Origin: Bacilli bacterium
GTDB taxonomy: Bacteria > Bacillota_I > Bacilli_A > RF39 > UBA660
Length of the DNA: 64,000 nt
Direction: 5' to 3'
NCBI GenBank assembly: GCA_017612805.1
Contig: JAGAFD010000004.1
Span: forward strand, 1 to 64,000
Below the pieces are notes generated by a model that made no database searches, had not been told where the DNA came from, and saw nothing but the letters and a program-made list of their open reading frames with translations. A program made the position numbers and the translations under genes. Every line of letters begins with the position of its first letter. Position 1 is the first letter of the stretch. Below, one piece after another: positions 39,188 to 48,675 of the stretch.

Positions 39188-39940
39188 ATGCAAGAAAAAA
39201 TTAGTTTAATGATTATTGATGATAATCAAAGTGTATTAGATAGTTTTAGTAAGTATTTTGAAAATCATGAAGTATTTAAAATTGTTAGTAGTTTTAATAA
39301 TGGTAGTGATGCCCAAAAAGCAATCGAGAAAGGTTTATATGCTGATATCTTAATAAGTGATATTATCTTAAATGATATCGATGGAATTGATTTAATTGAA
39401 AAAGCATATCAATCCAAGAACTTTAATAATATTGTAGTTGTATCTAGTTTAAAAAATGAATATCTTTTAAAGAAAGTTAATTCATATAACGTTAGTTATT
39501 ACATGTTAAAACCAATTGATTTTAGTATTATTGAAAAAAGATTATTGGAATGTATGTCATTATCCAAAACATTATATGATTTAGATGGTATTCTGTCATT
39601 AAAGATTTCTAAATTATTACATGACTTAGGAGTTCCATCACATATCAAAGGATACCAATATATTAGAGAAAGTATTGCTCTTTTATATAAAGACCCACAT
39701 ATTAATGGAATCACTAAGGAATTATATCCAAAAGTTGCCCAAACTTATGAAACAACCTCTTCAAGAGTTGAACGAGCTATTCGTCATGCAATTGAAGTAT
39801 CATGGTCAAGAGGCGATTATGATTTAATGGAAGATTTATTTGGTCATAGTGTTGATTATGATCGCGCTAAACCTACTAATTCTGAATTTATTGCAACGAT
39901 TACTGATAAACTGAGATTAGATAAGGAAATATATATCTAA
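39188..39940 (+). CDS. spo0A: sporulation response regulator Spo0A
   Basis: The 250-residue two-domain response regulator is the master switch of sporulation and biofilm in Bacillota. The receiver domain has the acidic pair D11-D12 in IIDDNQ, phosphoacceptor D58 in LISDIIL, and K in YYMLKPIDF. The C-terminal effector domain (about 135-250) reads LHDLGVPSHIKGYQYIRESI, then SRVERAIRHAIEVSWSRGDY and AKPTNSEFIATITDKLRL, which is near-invariant Spo0A sequence. It binds 0A boxes (TGTCGAA). It sits between tpiA and gpmI, not in the usual spoIVB-spo0A context. TTAGGA is its ribosome site. It implies that the organism, or a recent ancestor, sporulates. Confidence 0.95.
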   Translation: MQEKISLMIIDDNQSVLDSFSKYFENHEVFKIVSSFNNGSDAQKAIEKGLYADILISDIILNDIDGIDLIEKAYQSKNFNNIVVVSSLKNEYLLKKVNSYNVSYYMLKPIDFSIIEKRLLECMSLSKTLYDLDGILSLKISKLLHDLGVPSHIKGYQYIRESIALLYKDPHINGITKELYPKVAQTYETTSSRVERAIRHAIEVSWSRGDYDLMEDLFGHSVDYDRAKPTNSEFIATITDKLRLDKEIYI

Positions 39941-39947
39941 TCTTTTT
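39914..39947 (+). terminator. Rho-independent terminator of spo0A
   Basis: AGATTAGAT (39914-39922, in the last codons) pairs with ATCTAATCT (39935-39943), and a T run follows. Confidence 0.75.
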
Positions 39948-39992
39948 AATTTAGCTAATTTATGATATCATAGTAAATGAATGGGTGATTAA

Positions 39993-41486
39993 ATGAAAAA
40001 AGTATTAACTTTAATCCTTGATGGATATGGCTATCGTACTGAAACTAAAGGTAATGCAATATGGTCAGCTAATCCCAATAACTTTAAAGAATTCTTTCAA
40101 AAATATCCTCATGCTTTACTTGAAGCATCAGGTACGCCAATTGGTTTAGAAAAAGATCAATTTGGTAATAGTGAAATTGGCCACATGACGATTGGGGCTG
40201 GAAGAATTATTAAGTCACCAAAAAAACTAGCTGATGAATATTTAAATAGTAATGAAATTGATAATATTATAAAAGCGATTGATCCTAATAAACGTGTTCA
40301 TTTAATGGGTTTATTTAGTAATGGATTAGTTCATAGTGATATTAATCATTTCAAAATAGTTTTTTATAAATTAAAAGAATATGGTTTTAAAAATGTTTAT
40401 TTTCATTTAATAACGGATGGTAGAGATACTGATCCAAAAGCATTTAACACTTTTTATGACGAATTAAATAATTGGTTTAAAGAAACCGGCATTGGTAAAG
40501 TAGCAACAATTTGTGGAAGATATTATGCAATGGATCGTGATAAGAAATGGGACCGTACCGTTTATTATTACAATTTAATAACTAATGGTGCTGGATATCA
40601 TGGTAATGATCCAATGGATGTAGTTAATGCTTTATATGAACAAGGCATTACTGATGAATTCTTAAAACCAATCATTGTTGATAAAGAAGGTATAATTAAA
40701 GATGATGATGTCTTATTCTGGATGAATTATCGTACTGATCGTGCTAAACAAATTATTTCATCATTAGTAAATAAAAACTTTAGTCAATTTAATGTTCACT
40801 ATTATACCAATTTAAAAGTATATACGTTGGTACAAATTGATAAAGATATTAAAACAACCGTTTTAAATGAAGGACATATTGTTAATAATCCATTAGGCAG
40901 GTACTTAAGTGACCTAGGATTAACACAAGCAAGGGTGGCCGAAACTGAAAAATATGCTCATGTTACATATTTCTTTGATGGTGAATATGATGGTTCTATT
41001 GAAGGCTGTGATAAGTTTTTAATCCCATCACCTAAAGTAGCGACATATGATTTAAAACCTGAAATGAGTATTGTTGATGTAACGAAGCGAGTTATTGATT
41101 GCATGGATAAAGATTACGATTTTATACTTTGTAACTTTGCTAATCCGGATATGGTTGGTCATACTGGTAATTTTGATGCAACGGTAAAAGCGATTATGGC
41201 AGTGGATATTTGTTTAGGCAAATTAATTGAAAAAGCTGAAGAAAACTTCTATACCATTGTATTGTTAGCAGATCATGGTAATGCTGATACCATGATTGAT
41301 GAAGAAGGTAATCCAGTTACTACGCATTCAATGGAAAGAGTACCATTTGTAATAATGGATAATAAAGTTAAACTAAAAGGCTATGGAACAATCGCAGACG
41401 TTGCACCAACCATTTTAACTTACATGAATATTGCTATTCCAAAAGAAATGAATGAAAAAGGTAGTTTAATAATAAAAGACAAGTAA
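39993..41486 (+). CDS. gpmI: 2,3-bisphosphoglycerate-independent phosphoglycerate mutase
   Basis: The 497-residue manganese-dependent mutase interconverts 3- and 2-phosphoglycerate in glycolysis. It belongs to the alkaline phosphatase superfamily. The metal site starts at LILDGYG, the phosphoryl-accepting serine is in FGNSEIGHMTIGAGR, and other metal ligands lie in ITDGRDTDP, ANPDMVGHTG and LADHGNAD. Manganese-type iPGM is often pH-sensitive and tied to spore metabolism in Bacillus. GGGTGATT precedes the ATG. Confidence 0.95.
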   Translation: MKKVLTLILDGYGYRTETKGNAIWSANPNNFKEFFQKYPHALLEASGTPIGLEKDQFGNSEIGHMTIGAGRIIKSPKKLADEYLNSNEIDNIIKAIDPNKRVHLMGLFSNGLVHSDINHFKIVFYKLKEYGFKNVYFHLITDGRDTDPKAFNTFYDELNNWFKETGIGKVATICGRYYAMDRDKKWDRTVYYYNLITNGAGYHGNDPMDVVNALYEQGITDEFLKPIIVDKEGIIKDDDVLFWMNYRTDRAKQIISSLVNKNFSQFNVHYYTNLKVYTLVQIDKDIKTTVLNEGHIVNNPLGRYLSDLGLTQARVAETEKYAHVTYFFDGEYDGSIEGCDKFLIPSPKVATYDLKPEMSIVDVTKRVIDCMDKDYDFILCNFANPDMVGHTGNFDATVKAIMAVDICLGKLIEKAEENFYTIVLLADHGNADTMIDEEGNPVTTHSMERVPFVIMDNKVKLKGYGTIADVAPTILTYMNIAIPKEMNEKGSLIIKDK

Positions 41487-41497
41487 TTGTCTTTTTT
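41474..41497 (+). terminator. Rho-independent terminator of gpmI
   Basis: AAAAGACAA and TTGTCTTTT pair around GTAA at the stop codon, followed by T residues. Confidence 0.85.
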
Positions 41498-41517
41498 ATT
41501 TTTTTGCAAGAAATCGC

Positions 41518-41675
41518 TTGCATTTCATAAGATTTAATGATAATATTGACTATGTATGACTGCTATGATGTGCGAGGTTGCTGATACGCTAGGTTAAGTT
41601 GTTTAATAAAATCTAGAATCAGGTAATTCGTTACGGATGCGAGTCTATACTAGATATAGGCGAAAGGAGAACATG
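41518..41675 (+). promoter_or_regulatory. promoters and structured leader of the S10 operon
   Basis: TTGCAT (41518-41523) and TAATAT (41541-41546) are 17 bases apart. A second promoter has an extended -10, TGCTATGAT (41561-41569). The transcribed leader starts with GTGCGAGGTTGCTGA, which resembles the conserved rpsJ leader of Bacilli, and carries small hairpins (GTAA/TTAC near 41628-41639, CTATA/TATAG at 41645-41659) just before the AAAGGAG site. It is probably an autoregulatory r-protein leader (L4-type in relatives). That role is inferred. Confidence 0.55.
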
Positions 41676-41679
41676 AAAT

Positions 41680-41988
41680 ATGGCAAATAACAAGGTTCGT
41701 ATTAATTTAAAAGCTTATGATCATCGTGCTTTAGATCTAGCTTGTTCAAAAATTATCGAAACTGTTAAAAGAACTGGAGGCGTTGTTTCTGGCCCAGTAC
41801 CTCTTCCTACTGAAGTTGAAAAAATTACAGTATTAAGAGCTGTTCACAAATACAAAGATAGCCGTGAACAATTTGAAAGTCGTACTCATAAGAGATTAAT
41901 CGACATCAAAGAACCAAGCAAAGAAACAATCGAAGCGTTAACTCATTTAGATTTACCATCAGGTGTTAACATCGATATCAAATTATAA
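41680..41988 (+). CDS. rpsJ: 30S ribosomal protein S10
   Basis: The 102-residue protein is the first gene of the long S10-spc-alpha transcript and also a transcription-antitermination factor (NusE) in bacteria. It begins [19 protein letters not shown], has [20 protein letters not shown] in the middle and ends [15 protein letters not shown], all typical. AAAGGAG precedes the ATG. Confidence 0.97.
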   Translation: MANNKVRINLKAYDHRALDLACSKIIETVKRTGGVVSGPVPLPTEVEKITVLRAVHKYKDSREQFESRTHKRLIDIKEPSKETIEALTHLDLPSGVNIDIKL

Positions 41989-42015
41989 TAAGAAAAAATT
42001 TTGGAGGGAAAAATA

Positions 42016-42858
42016 ATGAAAGGAATCTTAGGACGCAAAATTGGAATGACTCAAGTATTTACTAAAGAAGGTAAATTAATTCCTGTTACAGTTGTTGAAG
42101 TATTACCTAACGTAGTAACTCAAGTTAAAACAACTGAAACTGATGGATATGATGCTATTCAATTAGGCGTAGTTGACAAAAAAGAAAAAAATGCAACAAA
42201 AGCAAGTATTGGTCATGCTAAAAAGGCTAATACAAATCCTAAGCGCTACTTAAAAGAAATTAGAAACGCAGAAGGAACTTATAATTTAGGAGATACAATC
42301 ACTGCTTCAATTTTCGAAGCTGGTGAATATGTAGACGTTACTGGTACTACTAAAGGACATGGTACTCAAGGTGTTATTAAAAGACACGGACAACATTCAG
42401 GACCAAGTGCACACGGTTCTAGATATCATAGAAGACCAGGTTCTATGGGTACTTTAAGACCAATGAGAGTTTTAAAGGGTAAAAAATTACCAGGACATAT
42501 GGGTGTTGAAACAGTTACAATTCAAAACCTAGAAATCATTGAAGTAAATGCTAACGAAAATTACATTTTAGTTAGTGGAAATATTCCAGGTGCAAAAGAA
42601 TCTTTAGTTTTAATTAAATCAGCAGTTAAAAAAGATAAAAAGAATGCTGAAGAAATTTTAAATTATGTTGAAGAAACTGTTGTAGATGAAGTTGTTGAAG
42701 AAACTCCTGCCGAAGATGCAGTAGTAGAAGAAGTAACTGAAGAAGCTACACCAGAAACAGAAGAAGCTCCTGTAGAAGAAGAAGCTACTGAAGAAGTAGT
42801 TGAAGAACCTGCTACAGAAGAAGAAAGCACTAATGAAGCTTCAAACGAAGGAGAATAG
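42016..42858 (+). CDS. rplC: 50S ribosomal protein L3 with acidic C-terminal extension
   Basis: This 280-residue L3 has the usual core of about 209 residues ([53 protein letters not shown]). A tail of about 65 residues dominated by E, V, A and T then follows (from about residue 215, for example [20 protein letters not shown]). The tail is not part of the conserved protein. The ATG at 42016 follows GGAGG; the frame extended to 42001 would swallow that site. The tail's codons are uniform with the core, so it is not obviously a fusion. Confidence 0.95.
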   Translation: MKGILGRKIGMTQVFTKEGKLIPVTVVEVLPNVVTQVKTTETDGYDAIQLGVVDKKEKNATKASIGHAKKANTNPKRYLKEIRNAEGTYNLGDTITASIFEAGEYVDVTGTTKGHGTQGVIKRHGQHSGPSAHGSRYHRRPGSMGTLRPMRVLKGKKLPGHMGVETVTIQNLEIIEVNANENYILVSGNIPGAKESLVLIKSAVKKDKKNAEEILNYVEETVVDEVVEETPAEDAVVEEVTEEATPETEEAPVEEEATEEVVEEPATEEESTNEASNEGE

Positions 42859-42862
42859 TTAG

Positions 42863-43486
42863 ATGGCAAAGATTAAAGTTAAAAATATTAAAAATGAAGA
42901 TTTAAAAGATATCACATTAGCTGATAACGTTTGGAATATTGAAGTAAACGATATTGTTCTTAAAAAAGCTATCGATTTACAAATGGCTGCTATGCGTCAA
43001 GGTACTCGTTCTACTAAAGGACGTTCAGATGTATCTGGCGGTGGTAGAAAACCATGGAAACAAAAAGGAACTGGACGTGCTCGTCAAGGTTCAACAAGAG
43101 CAACTCAATGGGTTGGTGGAGGAGTATATGGTGGTGTAACTAACCAAGACTTCTCATTCAAAATGAATAAAAAGGAAAGAACATTAGCATTAAAGAGTGC
43201 TTTAACTTACAAATTCAAAGATAAAGAATTAGTTGTACTTGATAGTGCTGAAATGAAGACTTTAAAAACTAAAGACTTCAAGAAAATGTTAGAAACATTA
43301 AATTTAACTGGTAAAGTTTTATTTGTTACTGAAAACGAATCAGAAAACTTATACATGGCTTCAAGAAATTTAGGTTATGCCTATGCTATTATGGCTAACG
43401 AAATTAACTGCTTAGACATTGTTAACTCAGACATCTTAGTAGTTGAAGAAGCTGCTGTTAAATATATTGAGGAGGTGCTTAAATAA
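42863..43486 (+). CDS. rplD: 50S ribosomal protein L4
   Basis: This 207-residue primary 23S-binding protein may bind its own leader to repress the S10 operon, as in relatives. The exit-tunnel loop is seen as [20 protein letters not shown] followed by GTGRARQGS. The GGAGA ribosome site lies inside the end of rplC, four bases before the stop. Confidence 0.96.
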   Translation: MAKIKVKNIKNEDLKDITLADNVWNIEVNDIVLKKAIDLQMAAMRQGTRSTKGRSDVSGGGRKPWKQKGTGRARQGSTRATQWVGGGVYGGVTNQDFSFKMNKKERTLALKSALTYKFKDKELVVLDSAEMKTLKTKDFKKMLETLNLTGKVLFVTENESENLYMASRNLGYAYAIMANEINCLDIVNSDILVVEEAAVKYIEEVLK

Positions 43487-43761
43487 TGAAAGATTATACT
43501 GATATTATTATTGCACCAGTTATTACTGAAAAAGCTGCTTATGCTACTGAAAACAATGTTTATACATTTAAAGTAAGTAAAGATGCTAACAAAATTGAAA
43601 TTAAAAAAGCAATTGAAGCTGCTTTTAAAGTAAATGTTGTTAAAGTAAATACATTAATTACTAAAGCCAAAGATAAAAGAGTTGGCAAATATACAGGTAA
43701 AACAAAAACTTATAAGAAAGCTATCGTCACTTTAAAAGATGGCGACAAGATTGAATTCTAG
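43486..43761 (+). CDS. rplW: 50S ribosomal protein L23
   Basis: The 91-residue protein lies at the peptide-exit site and docks SRP and trigger factor. Typical elements are [36 protein letters not shown] and [14 protein letters not shown]. Its ATG overlaps the rplD stop by one base behind GGAGGTG. Confidence 0.96.
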   Translation: MKDYTDIIIAPVITEKAAYATENNVYTFKVSKDANKIEIKKAIEAAFKVNVVKVNTLITKAKDKRVGKYTGKTKTYKKAIVTLKDGDKIEF

Positions 43762-43776
43762 AAAGAGGTGTAATTT

Positions 43777-44610
43777 ATGGCAATTAAGAAATATAAACCA
43801 ACGACTAATGGTCGCCGCGGTATGACAACATTAGCTAACGAAGAAATTACAACTTCTACTCCAGAAAAATCATTACTTGTTAAGAAAAGTAAAACTGGTG
43901 GCCGTAACAACCAAGGACATATGACTGTTCGTCATATTGGTGGCGGTGCTAAACAAAAATACCGTGTTATCGATTTCAAAAGAGATAAATTAAATGTAAC
44001 TGGTAAAGTTGCTACAATTGAATACGATCCAAATCGTAACGCAAACATTGCATTAATCAATTATCGTGATGGTGAAAAAAGATACATCATTGCTCCTAAA
44101 GATTTAAAAGTTGGTGCAATTATTGAAAATGGTCCAGAAGCAGATATCAAAATTGGTAATGCTCTACCATTAAAAAACATTCCAGTTGGTACAACTGTTC
44201 ACTGTGTTGAATTAAAACCAGGTAAAGGTGCAGAAATTGCTCGTTCAGCTGGTACTAGTGCTCAAATCTTAGGCCGTGAAGATAAATATGTATTATTAAG
44301 ACTTCAATCAGGCGAAGTAAGAAAAGTATTAGGTGTATGTTATGCAACAGTTGGTACTGTTGGTAATGAAGACTATGAATTAGTTAATTTAGGTAAAGCT
44401 GGTCGTACTCGTCATATGGGTATTCGTCCAACTAACCGTGGTTCTGTAATGAACCCTAATGACCACCCACATGGTGGTGGAGAAGGACGTGCTCCTATCG
44501 GACGTAAAGCTCCAGTTACACCTTGGGGTAAAAAAGCTCTTGGTCTTAAAACTCGTAAGAGCAAAAAAGCTTCTAACAAGTTAATTGTTACAAGTAGGAA
44601 AGGTAAATAG
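43777..44610 (+). CDS. rplB: 50S ribosomal protein L2
   Basis: The 277-residue peptidyl-transferase-centre protein begins [16 protein letters not shown] and has [19 protein letters not shown]. It ends with the invariant [18 protein letters not shown] region holding the key histidine. Length and order are normal. GAGGTG precedes the ATG. Confidence 0.97.
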   Translation: MAIKKYKPTTNGRRGMTTLANEEITTSTPEKSLLVKKSKTGGRNNQGHMTVRHIGGGAKQKYRVIDFKRDKLNVTGKVATIEYDPNRNANIALINYRDGEKRYIIAPKDLKVGAIIENGPEADIKIGNALPLKNIPVGTTVHCVELKPGKGAEIARSAGTSAQILGREDKYVLLRLQSGEVRKVLGVCYATVGTVGNEDYELVNLGKAGRTRHMGIRPTNRGSVMNPNDHPHGGGEGRAPIGRKAPVTPWGKKALGLKTRKSKKASNKLIVTSRKGK

Positions 44611-44619
44611 GTGATTGAT

Positions 44620-44883
44620 ATGGCAAGAAGTTTAAAAAAGGGTCCATATGTATTTGACCGTTTATTAAAGAAGATTCAATCTTTAAATGAAAATAATAAA
44701 AAAGAGGTTGTAAAGACTTATTCTCGTCGTTCAACTATTTATCCAGATTTCATTGGACACACTATCGCAGTTCATAACGGAAAAGAATTTATTCCGGTAT
44801 ATATAACTGAAGATATGGTTGGACATAAGCTTGGTGAATTTGCGTTAACTCGTAAATTTGGTGGCCATGCTGGACAAAAGTAG
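44620..44883 (+). CDS. rpsS: 30S ribosomal protein S19
   Basis: The 87-residue S19 begins [11 protein letters not shown] and ends [15 protein letters not shown]. The start is ATG 44620 behind AGGTGAT. The in-frame GTG at 44611 belongs to that ribosome site and would add three residues not found in the family. Confidence 0.96.
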   Translation: MARSLKKGPYVFDRLLKKIQSLNENNKKEVVKTYSRRSTIYPDFIGHTIAVHNGKEFIPVYITEDMVGHKLGEFALTRKFGGHAGQK

Positions 44884-44900
44884 GAAGGTAAGGTTAAGAA

Positions 44901-45248
44901 ATGGAAACTTATGCAATACATAAAGGAGCCATGATTGCTCCACGTAAAGCAAGAATGACCTTAGATTTAATTCGTGGTAAAGATGTTAAGACTGCTGCAA
45001 ACATTTTAGCAGTAACTAACACTAAAGCTAGTAGAATGATTGAAAAGGTTTTAAAATCTGCTGTTGCTAATGCTGTTAATAATAACGGTGCTAAAGAAGA
45101 TGAATTATTCATTTCTGAATGCTTTATCAATCCTGGTCAAGTTTTAAAAAGATATAAAATTGGATCAAGAAGTCGTGTAAACAGAAATGATCATCGTACA
45201 AGTCACATTACTGTTAAAGTAAGTGATGGAAAAAAGGAGGCAAAATAA
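44901..45248 (+). CDS. rplV: 50S ribosomal protein L22
   Basis: The 115-residue L22 has [20 protein letters not shown] at the start and the extended tunnel hairpin [20 protein letters not shown] near the end. An AGGTAAGG site precedes the ATG. The GGAGG for rpsC lies in its last codons. Confidence 0.95.
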   Translation: METYAIHKGAMIAPRKARMTLDLIRGKDVKTAANILAVTNTKASRMIEKVLKSAVANAVNNNGAKEDELFISECFINPGQVLKRYKIGSRSRVNRNDHRTSHITVKVSDGKKEAK

Positions 45249-45249
45249 T

Positions 45250-45930
45250 ATGGGACAAAAAGTTAGTCCAATAGGATTCAGAGTTGGCGTTAACAAAGAC
45301 TGGGAATCTAAATGGTATGCTGAAGGTTCAGAATTTGGAACATTATTAAATAAAGATGTTAAAATTCGTAAATATATTGCTAAAAGATTAAAAGATGCCG
45401 CAGTTGCCTCTGTAATTATTGAAAGAAATAATAAGAAAACTAACGTTACTATCAATACTGCTAAACCTGGTGTAGTTATCGGACAAGGTGGTAAAGATAT
45501 CGAAGTAATGAAGAAAGAAATTTCTAAATTAGTAGATGAAGATGTTTATGTATCTATCGTAGAAGTTAAAAACCCAGATTTAAATGCACAAATCGTAGCT
45601 GATCAAATTGCTGGTCAAATTGAAAATCGTGCTAACTATAAAAGTGCACAAAAAAGAGCTATTAGAAACGTATTAAAAGCTGGTGCAAAAGGTATTAAGA
45701 CTATGGTTTCAGGTCGTTTAAACGGTGCTGAAATGGCTCGTACTGAATTCTACACAGAAGGTACAGTTCCTCTACATACAATTCGTGCTGACATTGATTA
45801 TGCTGTAAGTGAAGCAACTACTACTTATGGTAAGATTGGTGTTAAAGTATGGATTTATAAAGGAGAAATTCTTCCATCTAAAAAAGCAGTGAAGGGAGAA
45901 GACAAAAATGTTAATTCCAAAAAGAACTAA
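45250..45930 (+). CDS. rpsC: 30S ribosomal protein S3
   Basis: The 226-residue S3 begins [20 protein letters not shown] and has a KH domain ([18 protein letters not shown]) followed by [19 protein letters not shown]. The ATG at 45250 follows AAGGAGG. An upstream in-frame start at 45223 would overlap rplV and lacks a site. Its end overlaps the rplP start by 23 bases. Confidence 0.96.
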   Translation: MGQKVSPIGFRVGVNKDWESKWYAEGSEFGTLLNKDVKIRKYIAKRLKDAAVASVIIERNNKKTNVTINTAKPGVVIGQGGKDIEVMKKEISKLVDEDVYVSIVEVKNPDLNAQIVADQIAGQIENRANYKSAQKRAIRNVLKAGAKGIKTMVSGRLNGAEMARTEFYTEGTVPLHTIRADIDYAVSEATTTYGKIGVKVWIYKGEILPSKKAVKGEDKNVNSKKN

Positions 45931-46339
45931 ATATCGTAAAGTTCATCGTATTCCATATGATGGTCATGCAAGAGGTAATACTGAACTTCATTTTGGTGAA
46001 TATGGACTTCAAGCTAAAGAAGGTGCTTGGATTTCAGGAAGACAAATTGAAGCTGCTCGTATTGCGATGACACGTTATATGAAACGTGGTGGTAAAGTAT
46101 GGATTAATATTTTCCCACACATGCCTAGAACTAAAAAACCTTTAGAACAACGTCAAGGTACTGGTAAAGGTCCAGTTGATGAATATGTAGCAGTAGTAAA
46201 AGCTGGTAAGATTATGTTTGAAATTGCAGGTGTATCTGAAGAAGTTGCAAGAGAAGCTTTAAGACTTGCATCACATAAATTGCCTATTACTACTAAATTC
46301 GTAAAAAAAGAAGAAAGTGGTGAACTAAATGAAGGTTAG
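45908..46339 (+). CDS. rplP: 50S ribosomal protein L16
   Basis: The 143-residue L16 begins [14 protein letters not shown] and has the RMRGKA-like stretch [20 protein letters not shown] and [14 protein letters not shown]. The ATG lies 23 bases inside rpsC behind GGGAGAAG, so translation is coupled. Confidence 0.96.
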   Translation: MLIPKRTKYRKVHRIPYDGHARGNTELHFGEYGLQAKEGAWISGRQIEAARIAMTRYMKRGGKVWINIFPHMPRTKKPLEQRQGTGKGPVDEYVAVVKAGKIMFEIAGVSEEVAREALRLASHKLPITTKFVKKEESGELNEG

Positions 46340-46535
46340 TGAATTAAGAAAACTATCTGATAAAGATTTAGTTAAGAAAATTCAAGAATCTAAAAAAGAA
46401 TTATTCGACCTTAGATTAAAACAATCTACTGGTAGTTTAGATAAACCTTCAAAGGTTCGCGAATTAAGAAAAGACGTAGCTAGAATGAATACAATTCTTA
46501 ACGAAAGAAAAAATGAAGTTGGAGGCGATAAATAA
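46329..46535 (+). CDS. rpmC: 50S ribosomal protein L29
   Basis: The 68-residue helical protein near the tunnel exit begins [18 protein letters not shown], with [20 protein letters not shown] in the middle. It overlaps rplP by 11 bases and rpsQ by one base. Confidence 0.95.
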   Translation: MKVSELRKLSDKDLVKKIQESKKELFDLRLKQSTGSLDKPSKVRELRKDVARMNTILNERKNEVGGDK

Positions 46536-46795
46536 TGGCAGAAGAAAAAAGAACTGAGTTAATTGGAAAAGTTGTAAGTGCTAAATGTGATAAAACGATC
46601 ACTGTATTAGTTGAAACTTATAAAAAACATCCATTATACAAAAAACGTGTTAAATACTCTAAAAAGTATGCTGCTCATGATGAAAAGAATATCGCAAAAG
46701 AAGGAGATACAGTTAGAATCATTTCTACTAAACCGTTATCTAAATCTAAAAGATATGAATTAGTAGAAGTTGTTGAATCTGCTGTAATTCTATAG
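46535..46795 (+). CDS. rpsQ: 30S ribosomal protein S17
   Basis: The 86-residue OB-fold protein contains [20 protein letters not shown], then [19 protein letters not shown] and [27 protein letters not shown] precedes the ATG that overlaps the rpmC stop. Confidence 0.96.
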   Translation: MAEEKRTELIGKVVSAKCDKTITVLVETYKKHPLYKKRVKYSKKYAAHDEKNIAKEGDTVRIISTKPLSKSKRYELVEVVESAVIL

Positions 46796-46808
46796 GAGGT
46801 ACCAAACT

Positions 46809-47177
46809 ATGTTAATGCAAGAATCTAAATTAAAAGTTGCTGATAACTCTGGTGCACGTGAATTATTAATTATCCGTGTATTAGGTGGATCAACTGTTAA
46901 ATATGCTAACATTGGTGATATCGTTGTTGGTACTGTTAAGAAAACTATTCCTAATAGTAATATTAAAAAAGGAAAAGTTGTTAAAGCTGTTATTGTTAGA
47001 TCTGTTGAAGGTGTTAGAAGAAAAGATGGTTCTTATATCAAATTTGATGATAATGCATGTGTATTAATTAAGGATGATAAATCACCAATTGGTACTCGTG
47101 TATTAGGACCAGTTGCTCGTGAGTTACGTGATAAAGATTTCATGAAAATCGTATCACTTGCTAACGAAGTACTTTAG
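46809..47177 (+). CDS. rplN: 50S ribosomal protein L14
   Basis: The 122-residue protein begins [20 protein letters not shown] and ends [19 protein letters not shown], matching L14 throughout. AGGAGG precedes the ATG. Confidence 0.97.
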   Translation: MLMQESKLKVADNSGARELLIIRVLGGSTVKYANIGDIVVGTVKKTIPNSNIKKGKVVKAVIVRSVEGVRRKDGSYIKFDDNACVLIKDDKSPIGTRVLGPVARELRDKDFMKIVSLANEVL

Positions 47178-47188
47178 GAGGTTAATGT

Positions 47189-47497
47189 ATGAAGATTAAA
47201 GTTGGAGATCAAGTACTAGTTATTGCTGGTAAAGATAAAGGTAAATCTGGAAAAGTTATCAGTACTAATAAAAAAGACCATAAAGTAGTTGTTGAAAATA
47301 TCAACATGCATAAAAAACACCAAAAACCAAATAACACTAACGAAAAAGGAAGTATCATTGATATTGCACTTCCAATCGATGTTTCAAACGTTAAGAAAAT
47401 AGATAAAGCTACAAAAGAAAAAACTGCTAAAAAAGAAACAAAAAAAGTAGAAGAAAAGAAAGCTACTAAAAAAACTACAAAGAAAGAAACTAAATAA
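47189..47497 (+). CDS. rplX: 50S ribosomal protein L24 with lysine-rich tail
   Basis: The KOW domain (MKIKVGDQVLVIAGKDKGKS, GKVISTNKKDHKVVVENINM) is followed by KHQKPNNTNEKGSI and the conserved PIDVSNV, which normally ends near residue 72-75. Here about 30 more residues, almost all K, E, T and A, follow (for example KETKKVEEKKATKKTTKK). Total length is 102 residues. The tail is of low complexity and absent from typical L24. Confidence 0.95.
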   Translation: MKIKVGDQVLVIAGKDKGKSGKVISTNKKDHKVVVENINMHKKHQKPNNTNEKGSIIDIALPIDVSNVKKIDKATKEKTAKKETKKVEEKKATKKTTKKETK

Positions 47498-47511
47498 GGA
47501 GGGATTAAATA

Positions 47512-48051
47512 ATGAGTAATTTTAAAGATTTATATAATAAAACTATTAAAGCTAATCTTAAAAAACAATTTGGTTATACTTCAGATATGCAAATCCCTCG
47601 CCTAGAAAAGATTGTTATCAACATGGGTGTTGGAGAAGGAGCTCAAGATTCTAAATATATTGAAGCTGCTGTTGAAGATTTAAGTAACATTGCAATGCAA
47701 AAAGCAGTAGTTACTAAAGCTCATAAATCTGTTGCTGGATTTAAAATTCGTGAAGGACAATCAATTGGTACTAAAGTAACTCTTCGTGGTGAAAATATGT
47801 ACATTTTCTTAGAAAAATTAATTCGTGCTGCACTACCTCGTACTCGTGATTTTAGAGGTGTTTCTAAAACTGCATTCGATGGTAAAGGAAATTATACTTT
47901 AGGTATTAAAGAACAATTAATTTTCCCAGAAATTGATTATGATAAAGTATTACGTGTTCGTGGTATGGATATCGTATTTGTTACAACTGCAAAAACTAAT
48001 GAGGAAGCATTCGCACTATTAAGTGAATTTGGAATGCCTTTCAGAAAGTAA
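47512..48051 (+). CDS. rplE: 50S ribosomal protein L5
   Basis: The 179-residue 5S-rRNA-binding protein contains [18 protein letters not shown], then [40 protein letters not shown] and [21 protein letters not shown] precedes the ATG. Confidence 0.97.
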   Translation: MSNFKDLYNKTIKANLKKQFGYTSDMQIPRLEKIVINMGVGEGAQDSKYIEAAVEDLSNIAMQKAVVTKAHKSVAGFKIREGQSIGTKVTLRGENMYIFLEKLIRAALPRTRDFRGVSKTAFDGKGNYTLGIKEQLIFPEIDYDKVLRVRGMDIVFVTTAKTNEEAFALLSEFGMPFRK

Positions 48052-48069
48052 AAGGAGGGTATATAAATT

Positions 48070-48255
48070 ATGGCAAAGAAAAGTATGGTTATTAAGGCTC
48101 ATCGCCCTCAAAAATTTAGCACTCGTGAATATACTCGTTGTGAAAGATGTGGTAGACCTCATGGTGTATTAAGAAAATATAAATTATGCCGTATTTGTTT
48201 TAGAGAATTAGCTTCTAAAGGACAAATACCTGGTGTTACAAAATCTAGTTGGTAA
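48070..48255 (+). CDS. rpsN: 30S ribosomal protein S14 type Z (zinc-binding)
   Basis: The 61-residue C+ form of S14 carries the zinc ribbon cysteines C-x-x-C in [10 protein letters not shown] and C-x-x-C in [10 protein letters not shown], and ends with the typical [17 protein letters not shown] precedes the ATG. Confidence 0.96.
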   Translation: MAKKSMVIKAHRPQKFSTREYTRCERCGRPHGVLRKYKLCRICFRELASKGQIPGVTKSSW

Positions 48256-48267
48256 GGAGGAATTTGA

Positions 48268-48663
48268 ATGGTTAATGATAGAATAGCTGATATGCTTACA
48301 AGAATTCGTAATGCAAATCAAATGAAAGATAAAACTGTTGTTGTTTTAGGTTCTAAAATGACTGAAGGTATTTCAGCAATCTTAAAACGTGAAGGTTTTA
48401 TTGAAGATTATGAATATGAAAAAAATACAAATGGCGATCTTATCACTATTACATTAAAATATGGTGAAAAGAAAGAACGTGTAATCAATGGTTTAAGACG
48501 TATCTCTAAATCTGGTTTACGTGTTTACGCTAAAAAAGAAGAAATTCCTCGTGTATTAAATGGATTAGGAATTGCAATTATTTCTACTTCTCAAGGTCTT
48601 ATGACTGATAAGGAAGCTAGAGAAGCTGGAATCGGAGGTGAAGTACTTGCTTACATTTGGTAG
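48268..48663 (+). CDS. rpsH: 30S ribosomal protein S8
   Basis: The 131-residue protein begins [20 protein letters not shown] and ends [27 protein letters not shown], as in S8. AAGGAGGAA precedes the ATG. Its stop codon lies inside the hairpin that may position the rplF ribosome site. Confidence 0.97.
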   Translation: MVNDRIADMLTRIRNANQMKDKTVVVLGSKMTEGISAILKREGFIEDYEYEKNTNGDLITITLKYGEKKERVINGLRRISKSGLRVYAKKEEIPRVLNGLGIAIISTSQGLMTDKEAREAGIGGEVLAYIW

Positions 48664-48675
48664 CAAGTAAAACCT
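48634..48675 (+). promoter_or_regulatory. hairpin-spaced ribosome binding site of rplF
   Basis: No Shine-Dalgarno sequence lies within 20 bases of the rplF ATG. GGAGGTG (48634-48640) is 35 bases upstream. TACTTGCT (48644-48651) and AGCAAGTA (48662-48669) form a perfect 8-base stem between them, which would shorten the effective spacing to about 11 bases and contains the rpsH stop. Confidence 0.5.

Noticed and set aside
39188-39940. Generic response regulator instead of Spo0A
   Set aside because: The C-terminal domain carries SRVERAIRHAIEVSWSRG and AKPTNSEFIA, which are specific to Spo0A.
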